From NCBI GenBank assembly GCA_964625015.1, contig CAZUZI010000023.1, positions 1 to 14,475 of the forward strand: a stretch of DNA of 14,475 bases, written 5' to 3'. This document shows positions 1-7,393 of this stretch, piece after piece. Made by a program: the position numbers and the translations under genes. Position 1 is the first letter of the stretch. The number at the start of each line of letters is the position of its first letter. Origin of the DNA: UBA5209 sp964625015 (GTDB taxonomy: Bacteria > Patescibacteriota > Dojkabacteria > SC72). The notes below the pieces were generated by a model. That model made no database searches. It was not told where the DNA came from and saw only the letters and a list, made by a program, of their open reading frames with translations.

Positions 1-532
1 ACAAAATGGTATATCTCAAATACAAATTAATAATATATTTACTAAACACGATCCTGATTATTTAAAGGAGAAGTTAAATCAATTTGAATATCTTTTAAAA
101 CATAATCCCCAAAAATTAAAAGGGAAGGGAAGGTTTCTCTATATGTCGATAATCCAAAACTGGATTGACGACGATTATTTTAATATAACAGATAAAATAA
201 ATAAAGAGAAAGAAAACGAATATAAAAAATCAATAAACATCAAATACGCAGAAGAAATGAATATATTAAAACAGGATTACGATAAATATGTCGAAAATGA
301 GTGTGATAATTATTTATACAATCTTTCTATCGAGGAAAATAAAAAAATAGAGGTGGAGATTAAAAAGACAATGCAGTCGGGATTTTATAAAAACATCGAA
401 AAAGACGAAAAAATATATAATAATCTAGTATATACGAAGAAAATAGAATATATCCGAAATAAGCGCGTTATTTTGATTTCATTCGACGATTTTATCGCTC
501 AAAAAAAGAGAGTAGAGAAAATAGCGGCGTGA
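1..532 (+). CDS. Partial protein, C-terminal part; replication-initiator-like
   Basis: The frame is open from base 2 to the TGA at 530-532, giving 176 residues, so the gene begins left of the window. The ATG at 143 lies inside this frame, has no convincing ribosome binding site, and is probably not the true start. The first 60 residues have the pattern GIS..-helix-DPDYLKEKL-helix-KG.G.FLYMSIIQNW. It resembles the C-terminal winged-helix part of plasmid replication initiators (usual form: a GIS...A..L helix, then NPAGFL.KAI..DW). The rest is a highly charged Lys/Glu-rich coiled segment ending in VILISFDDFIAQKKR. If the resemblance holds, the protein would bind origin repeats to start replication of a plasmid or integrated element. 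The assignment rests on pattern memory only. It could be another DNA-binding winged-helix protein. Confidence 0.45.
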   Translation, partial: QNGISQIQINNIFTKHDPDYLKEKLNQFEYLLKHNPQKLKGKGRFLYMSIIQNWIDDDYFNITDKINKEKENEYKKSINIKYAEEMNILKQDYDKYVENECDNYLYNLSIEENKKIEVEIKKTMQSGFYKNIEKDEKIYNNLVYTKKIEYIRNKRVILISFDDFIAQKKRVEKIAA

Positions 533-627
533 AAGAGAAAATAATAAAAGGTATGATTGATTTATATAAAACGTCTAAAATGACGAAAGAGGATTTTATT
601 GATTTGGCAAGAAAAATTCTAAATTAA
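529..627 (+). CDS. Possible 32-residue ORF overlapping the preceding stop
   Basis: A GTG codon at 529 overlaps the TGA of the upstream gene (GTGA), the usual geometry for translational coupling. It opens a frame of 32 residues ending in TAA at 625-627. The product would be a short basic helical peptide containing KGMIDLYKTSKMTKEDF. I recognise no family. It may be a real small protein of the replication module, the decayed tail of a longer gene, or chance. No separate ribosome binding site is visible, only AGAGAG-like purines in the end of the upstream gene. Confidence 0.25.
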   Translation: MKEKIIKGMIDLYKTSKMTKEDFIDLARKILN

Positions 628-696
628 AAAATATTTTTTATAGGTATGTATTTTTATAAAAATTTGTTATAAAATAATCTATTTTAGGATGGCATA

Positions 697-1020
697 ATGA
701 AAAAAATAATAAATGGTTTGGTAGTCGGGATATTTGTGGGAATAATTGATGTTATTCCGATGATTTTACAAAAATTATCAATTGACGCTGATTTATCGGC
801 TTTTTTAATGTGGGTAGTCGTAGGTTTTTTGATTTCTACATCTGCATTAAAAATAAATTCGATTTTAAAAGGATTGATAATTGCTTTATCAACGGTTACG
901 CCTATATTAATAATTGTAGGATGGAAAGAGCCGATTAGTTTGATACCGATAATAATTATGACTGTGATTCTGGGAAGTTTGTCGGGATTGGTTATAGGGA
1001 AGTTGAATGAGGATAAATAA
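697..1020 (+). CDS. Small four-helix integral membrane protein
   Basis: The 107-residue product is almost entirely hydrophobic. It has four likely membrane segments at about residues 4-24, 33-51, 56-76 and 80-103, with a charged N-terminus (MKK) and tail (KLNEDK). The ATG at 697 has an AGGA at 686-689, seven bases upstream. The gene ends in TAATG, so its stop shares one base with the ATG of the restriction-modification gene and the two are probably co-translated. I recognise it only as a conserved small membrane protein of unknown function. The second half is Gly-rich in the membrane, as in small transporters or helix-packing proteins, but no transport motif is visible. The fixed overlap suggests either a functional link to the restriction enzyme or simple co-transfer. 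Confidence 0.8.
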   Translation: MKKIINGLVVGIFVGIIDVIPMILQKLSIDADLSAFLMWVVVGFLISTSALKINSILKGLIIALSTVTPILIIVGWKEPISLIPIIIMTVILGSLSGLVIGKLNEDK

Positions 1021-4000
1021 TGTTTAACGAATATTTAAAAAACATAGCGGAAAAATATAAAACAGGTGATTTTTTAGAGCATACATTCAGGACTGATTTT
1101 GAAAATCTTTTAAATGGGTTTCTGAAAGATGAAATAAAAGTTAATATTCAGGTAATACATGAACCGCAAAGAGAAAAATTCGGAGCGCCGGATTTTAAGA
1201 TTATTGATAAAGCAAATAATATAATTGGTTATATTGAATGTAAAAATATTACGGAAGATATAAAAGGGCTTGTGAATTCTCCACAGATAAAAAAATATCT
1301 TGAAATATCGAATAATCTAATTTTCACCAACTATATTGATTTTATCCTGTTTAAAAATGGAGAGGTATTAAATCATTGCTCGATAGCTTCAATTCTTGAT
1401 TTTAAAGGAAAGCCGAAAGTTAATAATGAAAATCAAATAAAGGATTTATTAAGAAAGTTCTTTCTGACTATTCCGGAACTGACGACAAGTACAAAAAAAT
1501 TATCTCTGGAACTTGCAAAAAGAACCAGGATTCTACATGATTTTATTCTGGAAGAAATGACATCCCCCTATATCCCCCTTGACAAGGGGGATATAGGGGG
1601 TGAAGCAGGGCATTATTTTAAAGTTTATAAAACATTCAAGACTATGGTTCCCGAATTGCCGGTTGATAATTTTGTAGATATGTATTCTCAAATAATGAGT
1701 TTCGGGCTTCTGTTTTTCCGGCTTTCAAAAGATTTGATTCTGACAAGAGAAAATATATTGTCAAATATTCCACATTATATACCTTTGCTGAAAGATGTTT
1801 TTCATAATGCGAGGTTTGATAAATGGTCGGGAAATACGCTTTGGATTCTTGATGAAATATTATTGCTTTTAAATAATGTCGATGTCAAAATTATTAAAGA
1901 GAGTTTGTCTTACAAAACTTTATCATTACTCAATAAAAGAGAAGACAATTTATCAGATCCGTTTCTGTTTTTTTACGAGGAGTTTCTGAAAGTATACGAC
2001 AAAAAAACAAAAGTAAGCAGGGGCGTTTTTTATACTCCTGAAAGCGTTGTATCTTTTATTGTCCGTTCGCTTGATATTATTCTGAAAGAAAAACTGGATA
2101 TAAAAAAGGGTTTTCTTGATAGTTCGATAAAGATTCTTGATTTTGCAACAGGAACAGGGACTTTTATACTCGCATTGATTGAGTATATCAAAGAGGAGCT
2201 TCGGAATACCAATAATTACGGGCTTTTTAATACTGAGGTTAATGAGTTTATCCTTGAAAATATTTACGGATTTGAGCTTCTTGTCGTTCCCTATATTATC
2301 TGTCATTTGAGGATTCACGAATATCTTGAAAGTTTCGGATTTCATTATAAAGGGGATATAAAGGAGAGGGCGGAGATTTATCTGACAAATACGCTTGAAA
2401 ATAATACAAATATTTTACTGACAAACTACTTTGATGATATCGATAAGGAGGCGCAGCTTGCTCATAATGTTAAAAATAATGAGAATATCCTTGTAATTAT
2501 GGGAAATCCTCCGTATTCTGGAGTTTCTTCTAATAATGGAGAATGGATTAGTAATTTAATTGATTCCTATAAATATGTTGATGGAGAGTATTTTAATGAA
2601 AAGAAACATTGGTTAAATGATGATTATGTAAAATTTATTAGATTTGCTCAATGGAAGTTAGAAAAGGTTAATAAAGGAGTAATTGGTATTATAACGAATC
2701 ATGCATTTATAGATAATCCAACATTTAGAGGTATGAGAAATTCTTTGTTAAATTCTTTTGAAGAGATTTATATTTTTAATTTACATGGGAATTCTAATAT
2801 TGGAGAATCTTGTCCTGATGGTTCAAAAGATGAAAATGTTTTTGATATAAAGCAAGGAGTTTGTATATCTTTTTTTGTTAAAACAGGAAAAAAGAATAAA
2901 ACTCCAAATATAAACTATTTTTCATTACAAGGGAAAAGAGATATTAAATATAATTTTCTTTATGAGAAAAATATTAATTATGTAAATTGGGAGAAATTAT
3001 CTCCAGAAAAACCTTTTTATTTATTTAATCCACAGGATAATATTCTAAAAAATAAATATAATAAATTTATTAGAATAAATGATATATTAAATAAAAATGT
3101 TACTGGTTTAGTATCTGCAAGAGATTCATTAGTAATAGATTTAATTAAAGATAAATTAGTTAAAAGGATTAATGAATTTTCAAATGCATCAAATTCAAAA
3201 AGTTTTATTACTGATAAATATAAATTAAAAGATACTAGAGGGTGGAAAATTGATATAGCTATAGAAAAAATGTCAAAATTAATAGATAAAGAATCCTTTT
3301 ATAAAATCATGATGTATAGACCTTTTGATTCCAGATTTATTTTTTATAATAAGGATATGGTTGATTGGGGACGATGGGATTTATTACCTCAAATAACAAC
3401 TAATAATATTGGTATTATCAGTATGAGGGAATTTTCTTATGGTGTTCCTGATTATTGTTATACTTTTATAACTAATTCTTTAATTGATAATAGAACATTT
3501 GTAAGTAATAAAGGGACATGTTATTTATTTCCACTTTATATTTTTCCAGATTCTGATTCTTTAGATCAAGAAAGAAAACCAAATTTTACCGATTCATTTA
3601 CTGATTTTCTCAAACAAAAAAAATTATCCGATAAAACGCCGGAAGCAATTCTCGGATATATTTATTCAATTTTATATTCTCCAACTTATCGAACTAAATA
3701 TTATGAGTTTTTAAAAATAGATTTCCCCCGAATCCCTTTTTGTGAAGATAAAGGGATTTTCGGAGATTTATCAGAACTCGGGCAAAGATTAATTGATTTA
3801 CATCTATTAAAAGTAGAGTTTGATAAAAATATAGTAAGTTTTCCGGTTTCAAAACCTGATTTAAATGTAACAAAAGTTGAATATAAAAACAATCAGGTCT
3901 GGTTTAACGATACAACCTATTTTGATAATGTTCCTCAAAATGTCTGGGATTACTACATCGGCGGTTATCAGGTTCTTGATAAATGGTTAAAAGAAAGGAA

Positions 4001-4121
4001 AAAGCATAATTATACTTTATGCGGCGAGGATTTGAGGCATTTTATCAAGGTTTGTAATGTATTGGCGGAGACGATAGAGATACAGGGGAAGATTGACGAG
4101 TTGACGAGAAGGTGGGTGTAG
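1020..4121 (+). CDS. Type ISP/IIG-like restriction-modification enzyme (nuclease, adenine methyltransferase and specificity in one chain)
   Basis: This 1,033-residue protein combines cutting and methylation. The N-terminus has a PD-(D/E)xK nuclease pattern: GAPDF with D58, then GYIECKN with E73 and K75. A helical connector follows. GVFYTPESVV (335-344) leads into methyltransferase motif I, LDFATGTGTF (373-382), and motif IV, NPPY (496-499), typical of N6-adenine methyltransferases. YRPFDSR (766-772) and the C-terminal YSPTYRTKYYEF and DFPRIPF segments are signatures of the type ISP specificity region. I see no helicase motifs between nuclease and methyltransferase, so it is closer to type IIG in layout, with ISP-like C-terminal parts. 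The start at 1020 has GAGGA six bases upstream and overlaps the previous stop by one base. Two oddities are a palindromic repeat read in frame at residues 182-194 and a sharply CpG-poor specificity block at about residues 500-857. All key motifs are intact. Confidence 0.92.
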   Translation: MFNEYLKNIAEKYKTGDFLEHTFRTDFENLLNGFLKDEIKVNIQVIHEPQREKFGAPDFKIIDKANNIIGYIECKNITEDIKGLVNSPQIKKYLEISNNLIFTNYIDFILFKNGEVLNHCSIASILDFKGKPKVNNENQIKDLLRKFFLTIPELTTSTKKLSLELAKRTRILHDFILEEMTSPYIPLDKGDIGGEAGHYFKVYKTFKTMVPELPVDNFVDMYSQIMSFGLLFFRLSKDLILTRENILSNIPHYIPLLKDVFHNARFDKWSGNTLWILDEILLLLNNVDVKIIKESLSYKTLSLLNKREDNLSDPFLFFYEEFLKVYDKKTKVSRGVFYTPESVVSFIVRSLDIILKEKLDIKKGFLDSSIKILDFATGTGTFILALIEYIKEELRNTNNYGLFNTEVNEFILENIYGFELLVVPYIICHLRIHEYLESFGFHYKGDIKERAEIYLTNTLENNTNILLTNYFDDIDKEAQLAHNVKNNENILVIMGNPPYSGVSSNNGEWISNLIDSYKYVDGEYFNEKKHWLNDDYVKFIRFAQWKLEKVNKGVIGIITNHAFIDNPTFRGMRNSLLNSFEEIYIFNLHGNSNIGESCPDGSKDENVFDIKQGVCISFFVKTGKKNKTPNINYFSLQGKRDIKYNFLYEKNINYVNWEKLSPEKPFYLFNPQDNILKNKYNKFIRINDILNKNVTGLVSARDSLVIDLIKDKLVKRINEFSNASNSKSFITDKYKLKDTRGWKIDIAIEKMSKLIDKESFYKIMMYRPFDSRFIFYNKDMVDWGRWDLLPQITTNNIGIISMREFSYGVPDYCYTFITNSLIDNRTFVSNKGTCYLFPLYIFPDSDSLDQERKPNFTDSFTDFLKQKKLSDKTPEAILGYIYSILYSPTYRTKYYEFLKIDFPRIPFCEDKGIFGDLSELGQRLIDLHLLKVEFDKNIVSFPVSKPDLNVTKVEYKNNQVWFNDTTYFDNVPQNVWDYYIGGYQVLDKWLKERKKHNYTLCGEDLRHFIKVCNVLAETIEIQGKIDELTRRWV
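1564..1600. repeat. Perfect palindromic repeat inside the restriction gene
   Basis: Bases 1564-1581 (CCCCCTATATCCCCCTTG) are the exact reverse complement of 1583-1600, with a single A between them. The element is very GC-rich against its surroundings. It is read in frame as SPYIPLDKGDIGG, between the helical connector residues ILEEM and GHYFKVY. Palindromes of this CCCCTT/AAGGGG type are dispersed in many environmental bacterial genomes, usually between genes. Here it sits in a gene with all catalytic motifs intact and adds no stop. Confidence 0.9.
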
Positions 4122-4124
4122 GGG

Positions 4125-5243
4125 ATGGAATCAGGATTATATGCTTTTACTATGTTAAACGAAGATTTACATAGATATTATAAAGATTGTTCAGAAATTA
4201 CAAAATCATCTCAGAATATAGAAGAAAAAAACAAATATTTTGATCACTCAAATGAGTATGGAGTATTTTTAATAAACAGTTGTAGATATCAGGAAGCAGA
4301 AATATTTTATAGTCAATGTCTGGATATTATAAAAGCATTTGAGGATAGTAATAAAATTACTTTATCAAAGGGAATGCCTCTTGTTAATCTTGGTATTTCT
4401 CAAATAGGTATCGGGAAAATAGAGGAGGGGATTAGTAATATTATCTCTTCTTATAATGATGATAAAAAATATTATGAAAATCCGAAATATGAAAAATTTT
4501 ATCTTCAATTTGAAAATCAAATTGTTGAGAAAGTCCTTTTTCTCTTTATAGATGATGATTCTGTTAATGATTATTCAGAGAAATACAGGGATTTTATTAA
4601 AAGTCTTGGTTATAAAATTGAAAACAGGTTGTTTCAATTTTTAATACTGAATAAAATCTACTCAAGTTATAATTCCTATAAGAATAATAATGATATTTCG
4701 TCAAAATTAGTGTTATTTAATACTTTGAGAGATCAATGTTTGTTGATAGAACAGATATTAAGGGATAAAGGAATCGAAGGTAGATTATATAGTGAAATAT
4801 TAAAAAACGCAAAATATATTAAAGATGGAAAAAATTGTAGTTCAATTGATATATCAAAAGGAAAAATTAAAATTGATGAATTTAATAATGAAATATTAAA
4901 TAAATTAAATAGTGAAGATGATAAAAATTTCTTTCTAACTTACTATAAACTTGATAGTCAGAACAAACATTATATTTTAGTAAGTGATTTAGAAACCAAA
5001 ATTAAAGATCAGATTTCTGATAAACTCAATTTTTTCGATTATCATTTAAAAACCTTATTATCTTTAATAGATGAGAGAGAAAAAATATTCAAACTTTCAT
5101 TATGTATAAGAAACTTTAACAATCATCATTTTGATATTTCAAGTAAGGTATTATATGATAATATTTCAGAGATAATAAAATTAACAATTATTAAAGCAGG
5201 TAAAATTGTTGGCGAGAAAATGATATTAATGATGAATAAATAA
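4125..5243 (+). CDS. TPR-like protein with a candidate HEPN (RNxxxH) C-terminal motif
   Basis: The 372-residue product begins three bases after the restriction gene stop; a GGTGGG at 4111-4116 inside that gene's end may serve as ribosome binding site. Residues 42-113 look like two tetratricopeptide-type helical pairs (EYGVFLINSCRYQEAEIFYS and a second around NLGISQIGIGKIEEGISN). The middle is helical with no recognised motif. Near the end, CIRNFNNHH places R329, N330 and H334 in the R-x4-H spacing of HEPN ribonucleases, in a helical context about 40 residues from the C-terminus. HEPN domains of that kind cleave RNA in Csm6, RnlA and many abortive-infection proteins. I infer a TPR sensor joined to a possible RNase effector, co-transcribed with the restriction enzyme. 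The motif alone does not prove catalysis, since non-catalytic HEPN relatives and plain TPR proteins exist. Confidence 0.7.
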   Translation: MESGLYAFTMLNEDLHRYYKDCSEITKSSQNIEEKNKYFDHSNEYGVFLINSCRYQEAEIFYSQCLDIIKAFEDSNKITLSKGMPLVNLGISQIGIGKIEEGISNIISSYNDDKKYYENPKYEKFYLQFENQIVEKVLFLFIDDDSVNDYSEKYRDFIKSLGYKIENRLFQFLILNKIYSSYNSYKNNNDISSKLVLFNTLRDQCLLIEQILRDKGIEGRLYSEILKNAKYIKDGKNCSSIDISKGKIKIDEFNNEILNKLNSEDDKNFFLTYYKLDSQNKHYILVSDLETKIKDQISDKLNFFDYHLKTLLSLIDEREKIFKLSLCIRNFNNHHFDISSKVLYDNISEIIKLTIIKAGKIVGEKMILMMNK

Positions 5244-5248
5244 AAAAC

Positions 5249-5280
5249 ACCACCTAAGACCCATTCGGGTTTCCAGTGGT
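5249..5280 (-). terminator. Hairpin with a U-run only on the minus strand
   Basis: ACCAC (5249-5253) pairs with GTGGT (5276-5280), and inside it ACCC (5259-5262) pairs with GGGT (5267-5270) around an ATTC loop. Read on the minus strand, the stem is followed by a run of six T (5247-5242), as in an intrinsic terminator. Read on the plus strand it is followed by TCATTATAA, so it is a weak terminator in the direction the genes run. Confidence 0.5.
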
Positions 5281-5295
5281 TCATTATAAATTTAA

Positions 5296-5315
5296 GACAT
5301 TTTTTATTAAATGTC
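5296..5315 (+). terminator. Weak hairpin after the TPR/HEPN-like gene
   Basis: GACATTT (5296-5302) and AAATGTC (5309-5315) form a seven-base-pair stem around TTTATT. The stem is AT-rich and no T-run follows, so termination is uncertain. It may be an RNA-stabilising 3' end hairpin. Confidence 0.3.
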
Positions 5316-5365
5316 AAGAGGAAAATGTAATATAAATTAGGAGATAGAAAAATATGGTTTATTAT

Positions 5366-5428
5366 ATACTGGTAGAGGCGATTGAGATTCAGGGGAATAT
5401 TGACGAGTTGACGAGGGAGTGGGTGTAG
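5366..5428 (+). pseudogene. Remnant of the 3' end of a second type ISP restriction gene
   Basis: Bases 5372-5428 read EAIEIQGNIDELTREWV and a TAG stop. The end of the restriction gene (4065-4121) reads ETIEIQGKIDELTRRWV and TAG. By hand, 48 of 57 bases match, with several silent changes, so this is a diverged relative and not a fresh duplication. Homology fades upstream of about 5366. An AGGAG at 5339-5343 and ATG at 5354 could still allow a 24-residue peptide, but no domain remains. The fragment is CpG-richer than the AT-rich DNA on both sides. I interpret it as the scar of recombination between restriction genes with different downstream cargo. Confidence 0.8.
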
Positions 5429-5452
5429 AGGAATGGATAAAAGGATTTTAAT

Positions 5453-7393
5453 ATGAAAAAATATAATGAATTAACTTTATTTTTTAAAGAAAATACTGAA
5501 ATATATAACGAAATAAAAAATTATATTATATTTTCTGCTTCAAAGATTGAATTTGTGCAAATAAATAATGAAATATTACCTCTGTGCTATAATAAAAAAA
5601 TTATTATTAAAGAGAACAATAAAGATTATATTATTCATGAATATTTTACTTTTGTTTTATTTGATTTCTTAAAGGAAAAATTTAATGTAATTGATTTGAA
5701 TACAATCAATGATTATACTATATTTTTAGACAAAGTTCATAATTGGTTTTTAAACATAAAATATTATTCTGAAATAGAAGGGAATTATAATCCAATTCTC
5801 ATTCTTTTTTTAAATCAAGAAAAAGATTGGGACTTTTATGATTATTTTATGTCCCTTAAAAAAAGTGATAAGGATGGAAACTATTTTAAGAATCAAAGAT
5901 ATTTTTCTTTTTGCTTACCATATTTAAATATCTCAAATGAAAAAATAATAGATATTCTTTATCATTTTAAATCTGAATCAGGTGAAGATTTATCTGTTGG
6001 AAGTATATATTATGCTGTTAAAGATTATTGTTTTAATAATAAATCTTGGTCAATAATTAACTTAATGGTAAAAGAGAATAAAACTGAATTCCTTGTTGCT
6101 GCTCTGGAAGGCATATATTTAATCGATGATAAAAAAACTTTTGAATTTGTAATTGATTTAATTAATAAAAATAATTTTAAAAAAGAAGCTATTTTATCTT
6201 TGGGGAATTTTGATTATAAAGAAGAAAGTTTAAAAAATAAAGCATTAAATGTATTATTAAATATATCTTTTGATGAAAATAAAGATTGTTTATTTCCGCT
6301 TGCAAGAGCTTTTTCAGAAATAATAATAAAAAACAGTAATAATGAAAAAATTGTTGAATTATGTAAAGCAAAAATAATTAGTTTGTTGATTCTAAATATT
6401 TCTGAAATTCAATATACAATTACAGAGAGTTTAGTTTTTCGGGGAAAAGAAATAATTGAAATAAAAAAAGAAATATTAAATTATTTATATAATGTTGATG
6501 AAAAAAACAAAGGGGTAATAAATAATATAGCTAATACACTTTATGAAATTAATGACTCCGATTATATTTTTTTGTTTATAGAAAATTGGTCTATTTATCA
6601 TCAGTTTTTGGATTTAAAAAGTTTTGAATTTGTTTTTGATGATTTATACAGAAAAGATCCTTTAGAATTTATTAATAATTTAATAAGAATTTTTATACAT
6701 AATAAAGGTTCTGTCAGATATTCTGCGGATATTATTTTGGATTTTTGTCTTATTAATGAAACAAATAGGAAATATTGGGAAGATTCAATTAATAATTTAT
6801 CAGAAATAGATCAAATAAAATTTATTGATTCTATAAATTTTGACTCGATACATGTAAAAGAAAGAATAAAGTTGTTGCTTGTTTTAATAAAATCAAAAAA
6901 TAAGAAAATATTACAGTATTTATTTCAAAATATAATTTGGATTATGATGGATTATGGAGATCTTGTTAAAGAATGTATCGAAGAAGACTTTGATATGAAC
7001 AATGAAAAAGAGAAAGAATTTTATAATGAATTTTTAAGATTGTTTAATAAACAATATGAAATTTTTAATAAAAAAATGAAATTAAAAGAATTTAATCCAA
7101 GAATAAATAATGAGAAAATATTAAATAAATATTTAACTTTACACTATCAAAAACAATCAGAAGTAATGAGAAATAAATCAGAAGAAGAAAGTATTATGGC
7201 AAAAATATTTAAAAAAGTTAACATTGGAAGAGGTAAAGGATTTAGAGCATATAACAAAGAGGATATAACAGAATTTAAGTTAATAAGTCAGAATTATTAT
7301 CTACCTATTTCTTATTTGATATTTCCTGAAGGATATGAATTTTATAGAAGATTAAAGTTACAGGAAGATTGGGAGAATAAAAATTATGATTAA
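5453..7393 (+). CDS. Large all-helical repeat protein (HEAT/ARM-like), unknown function
   Basis: The product is 646 residues, with AAGGA (5441-5445) seven bases before the ATG. I recognise no named domain. Residues about 200-560 run as successive amphipathic helical pairs rich in Leu/Ile/Asn/Lys, for example around KNKALNVLLNISFDENKD, KGVINNIANTLYEI and RIKLLLVLIKSKNKKIL, which suggests a HEAT/ARM-type solenoid. The first 120 residues may be a separate cap. The C-terminus has a basic Gly-rich patch (KVNIGRGKGFRAYNKED) and then a compact aromatic tail. No Walker, nuclease or membrane motif is visible. The last eight bases overlap the next gene (ATGATTAA), indicating coupled translation and probably a physical partnership with the nuclease-fold protein. 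A sensor, scaffold or inhibitor role is inference. Confidence 0.75.
   Translation: MKKYNELTLFFKENTEIYNEIKNYIIFSASKIEFVQINNEILPLCYNKKIIIKENNKDYIIHEYFTFVLFDFLKEKFNVIDLNTINDYTIFLDKVHNWFLNIKYYSEIEGNYNPILILFLNQEKDWDFYDYFMSLKKSDKDGNYFKNQRYFSFCLPYLNISNEKIIDILYHFKSESGEDLSVGSIYYAVKDYCFNNKSWSIINLMVKENKTEFLVAALEGIYLIDDKKTFEFVIDLINKNNFKKEAILSLGNFDYKEESLKNKALNVLLNISFDENKDCLFPLARAFSEIIIKNSNNEKIVELCKAKIISLLILNISEIQYTITESLVFRGKEIIEIKKEILNYLYNVDEKNKGVINNIANTLYEINDSDYIFLFIENWSIYHQFLDLKSFEFVFDDLYRKDPLEFINNLIRIFIHNKGSVRYSADIILDFCLINETNRKYWEDSINNLSEIDQIKFIDSINFDSIHVKERIKLLLVLIKSKNKKILQYLFQNIIWIMMDYGDLVKECIEEDFDMNNEKEKEFYNEFLRLFNKQYEIFNKKMKLKEFNPRINNEKILNKYLTLHYQKQSEVMRNKSEEESIMAKIFKKVNIGRGKGFRAYNKEDITEFKLISQNYYLPISYLIFPEGYEFYRRLKLQEDWENKNYD

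Noticed and set aside
143..145. ATG at 143 as the true start of the first gene
   Set aside because: The same frame is open to the left edge with a plausible conserved domain there, and no ribosome binding site precedes 143.
645..673. Promoter before the membrane protein (TATGTA, 17 bases, TATAAA)
   Set aside because: The -35 is poor, and TATAAA-like hexamers are expected by chance in this composition.
1953..2345. Minus-strand open frame of 130 codons opposite the restriction gene
   Set aside because: It lies entirely opposite the methyltransferase motif region of the restriction gene, shows no recognisable domain, and is a reading-frame shadow.
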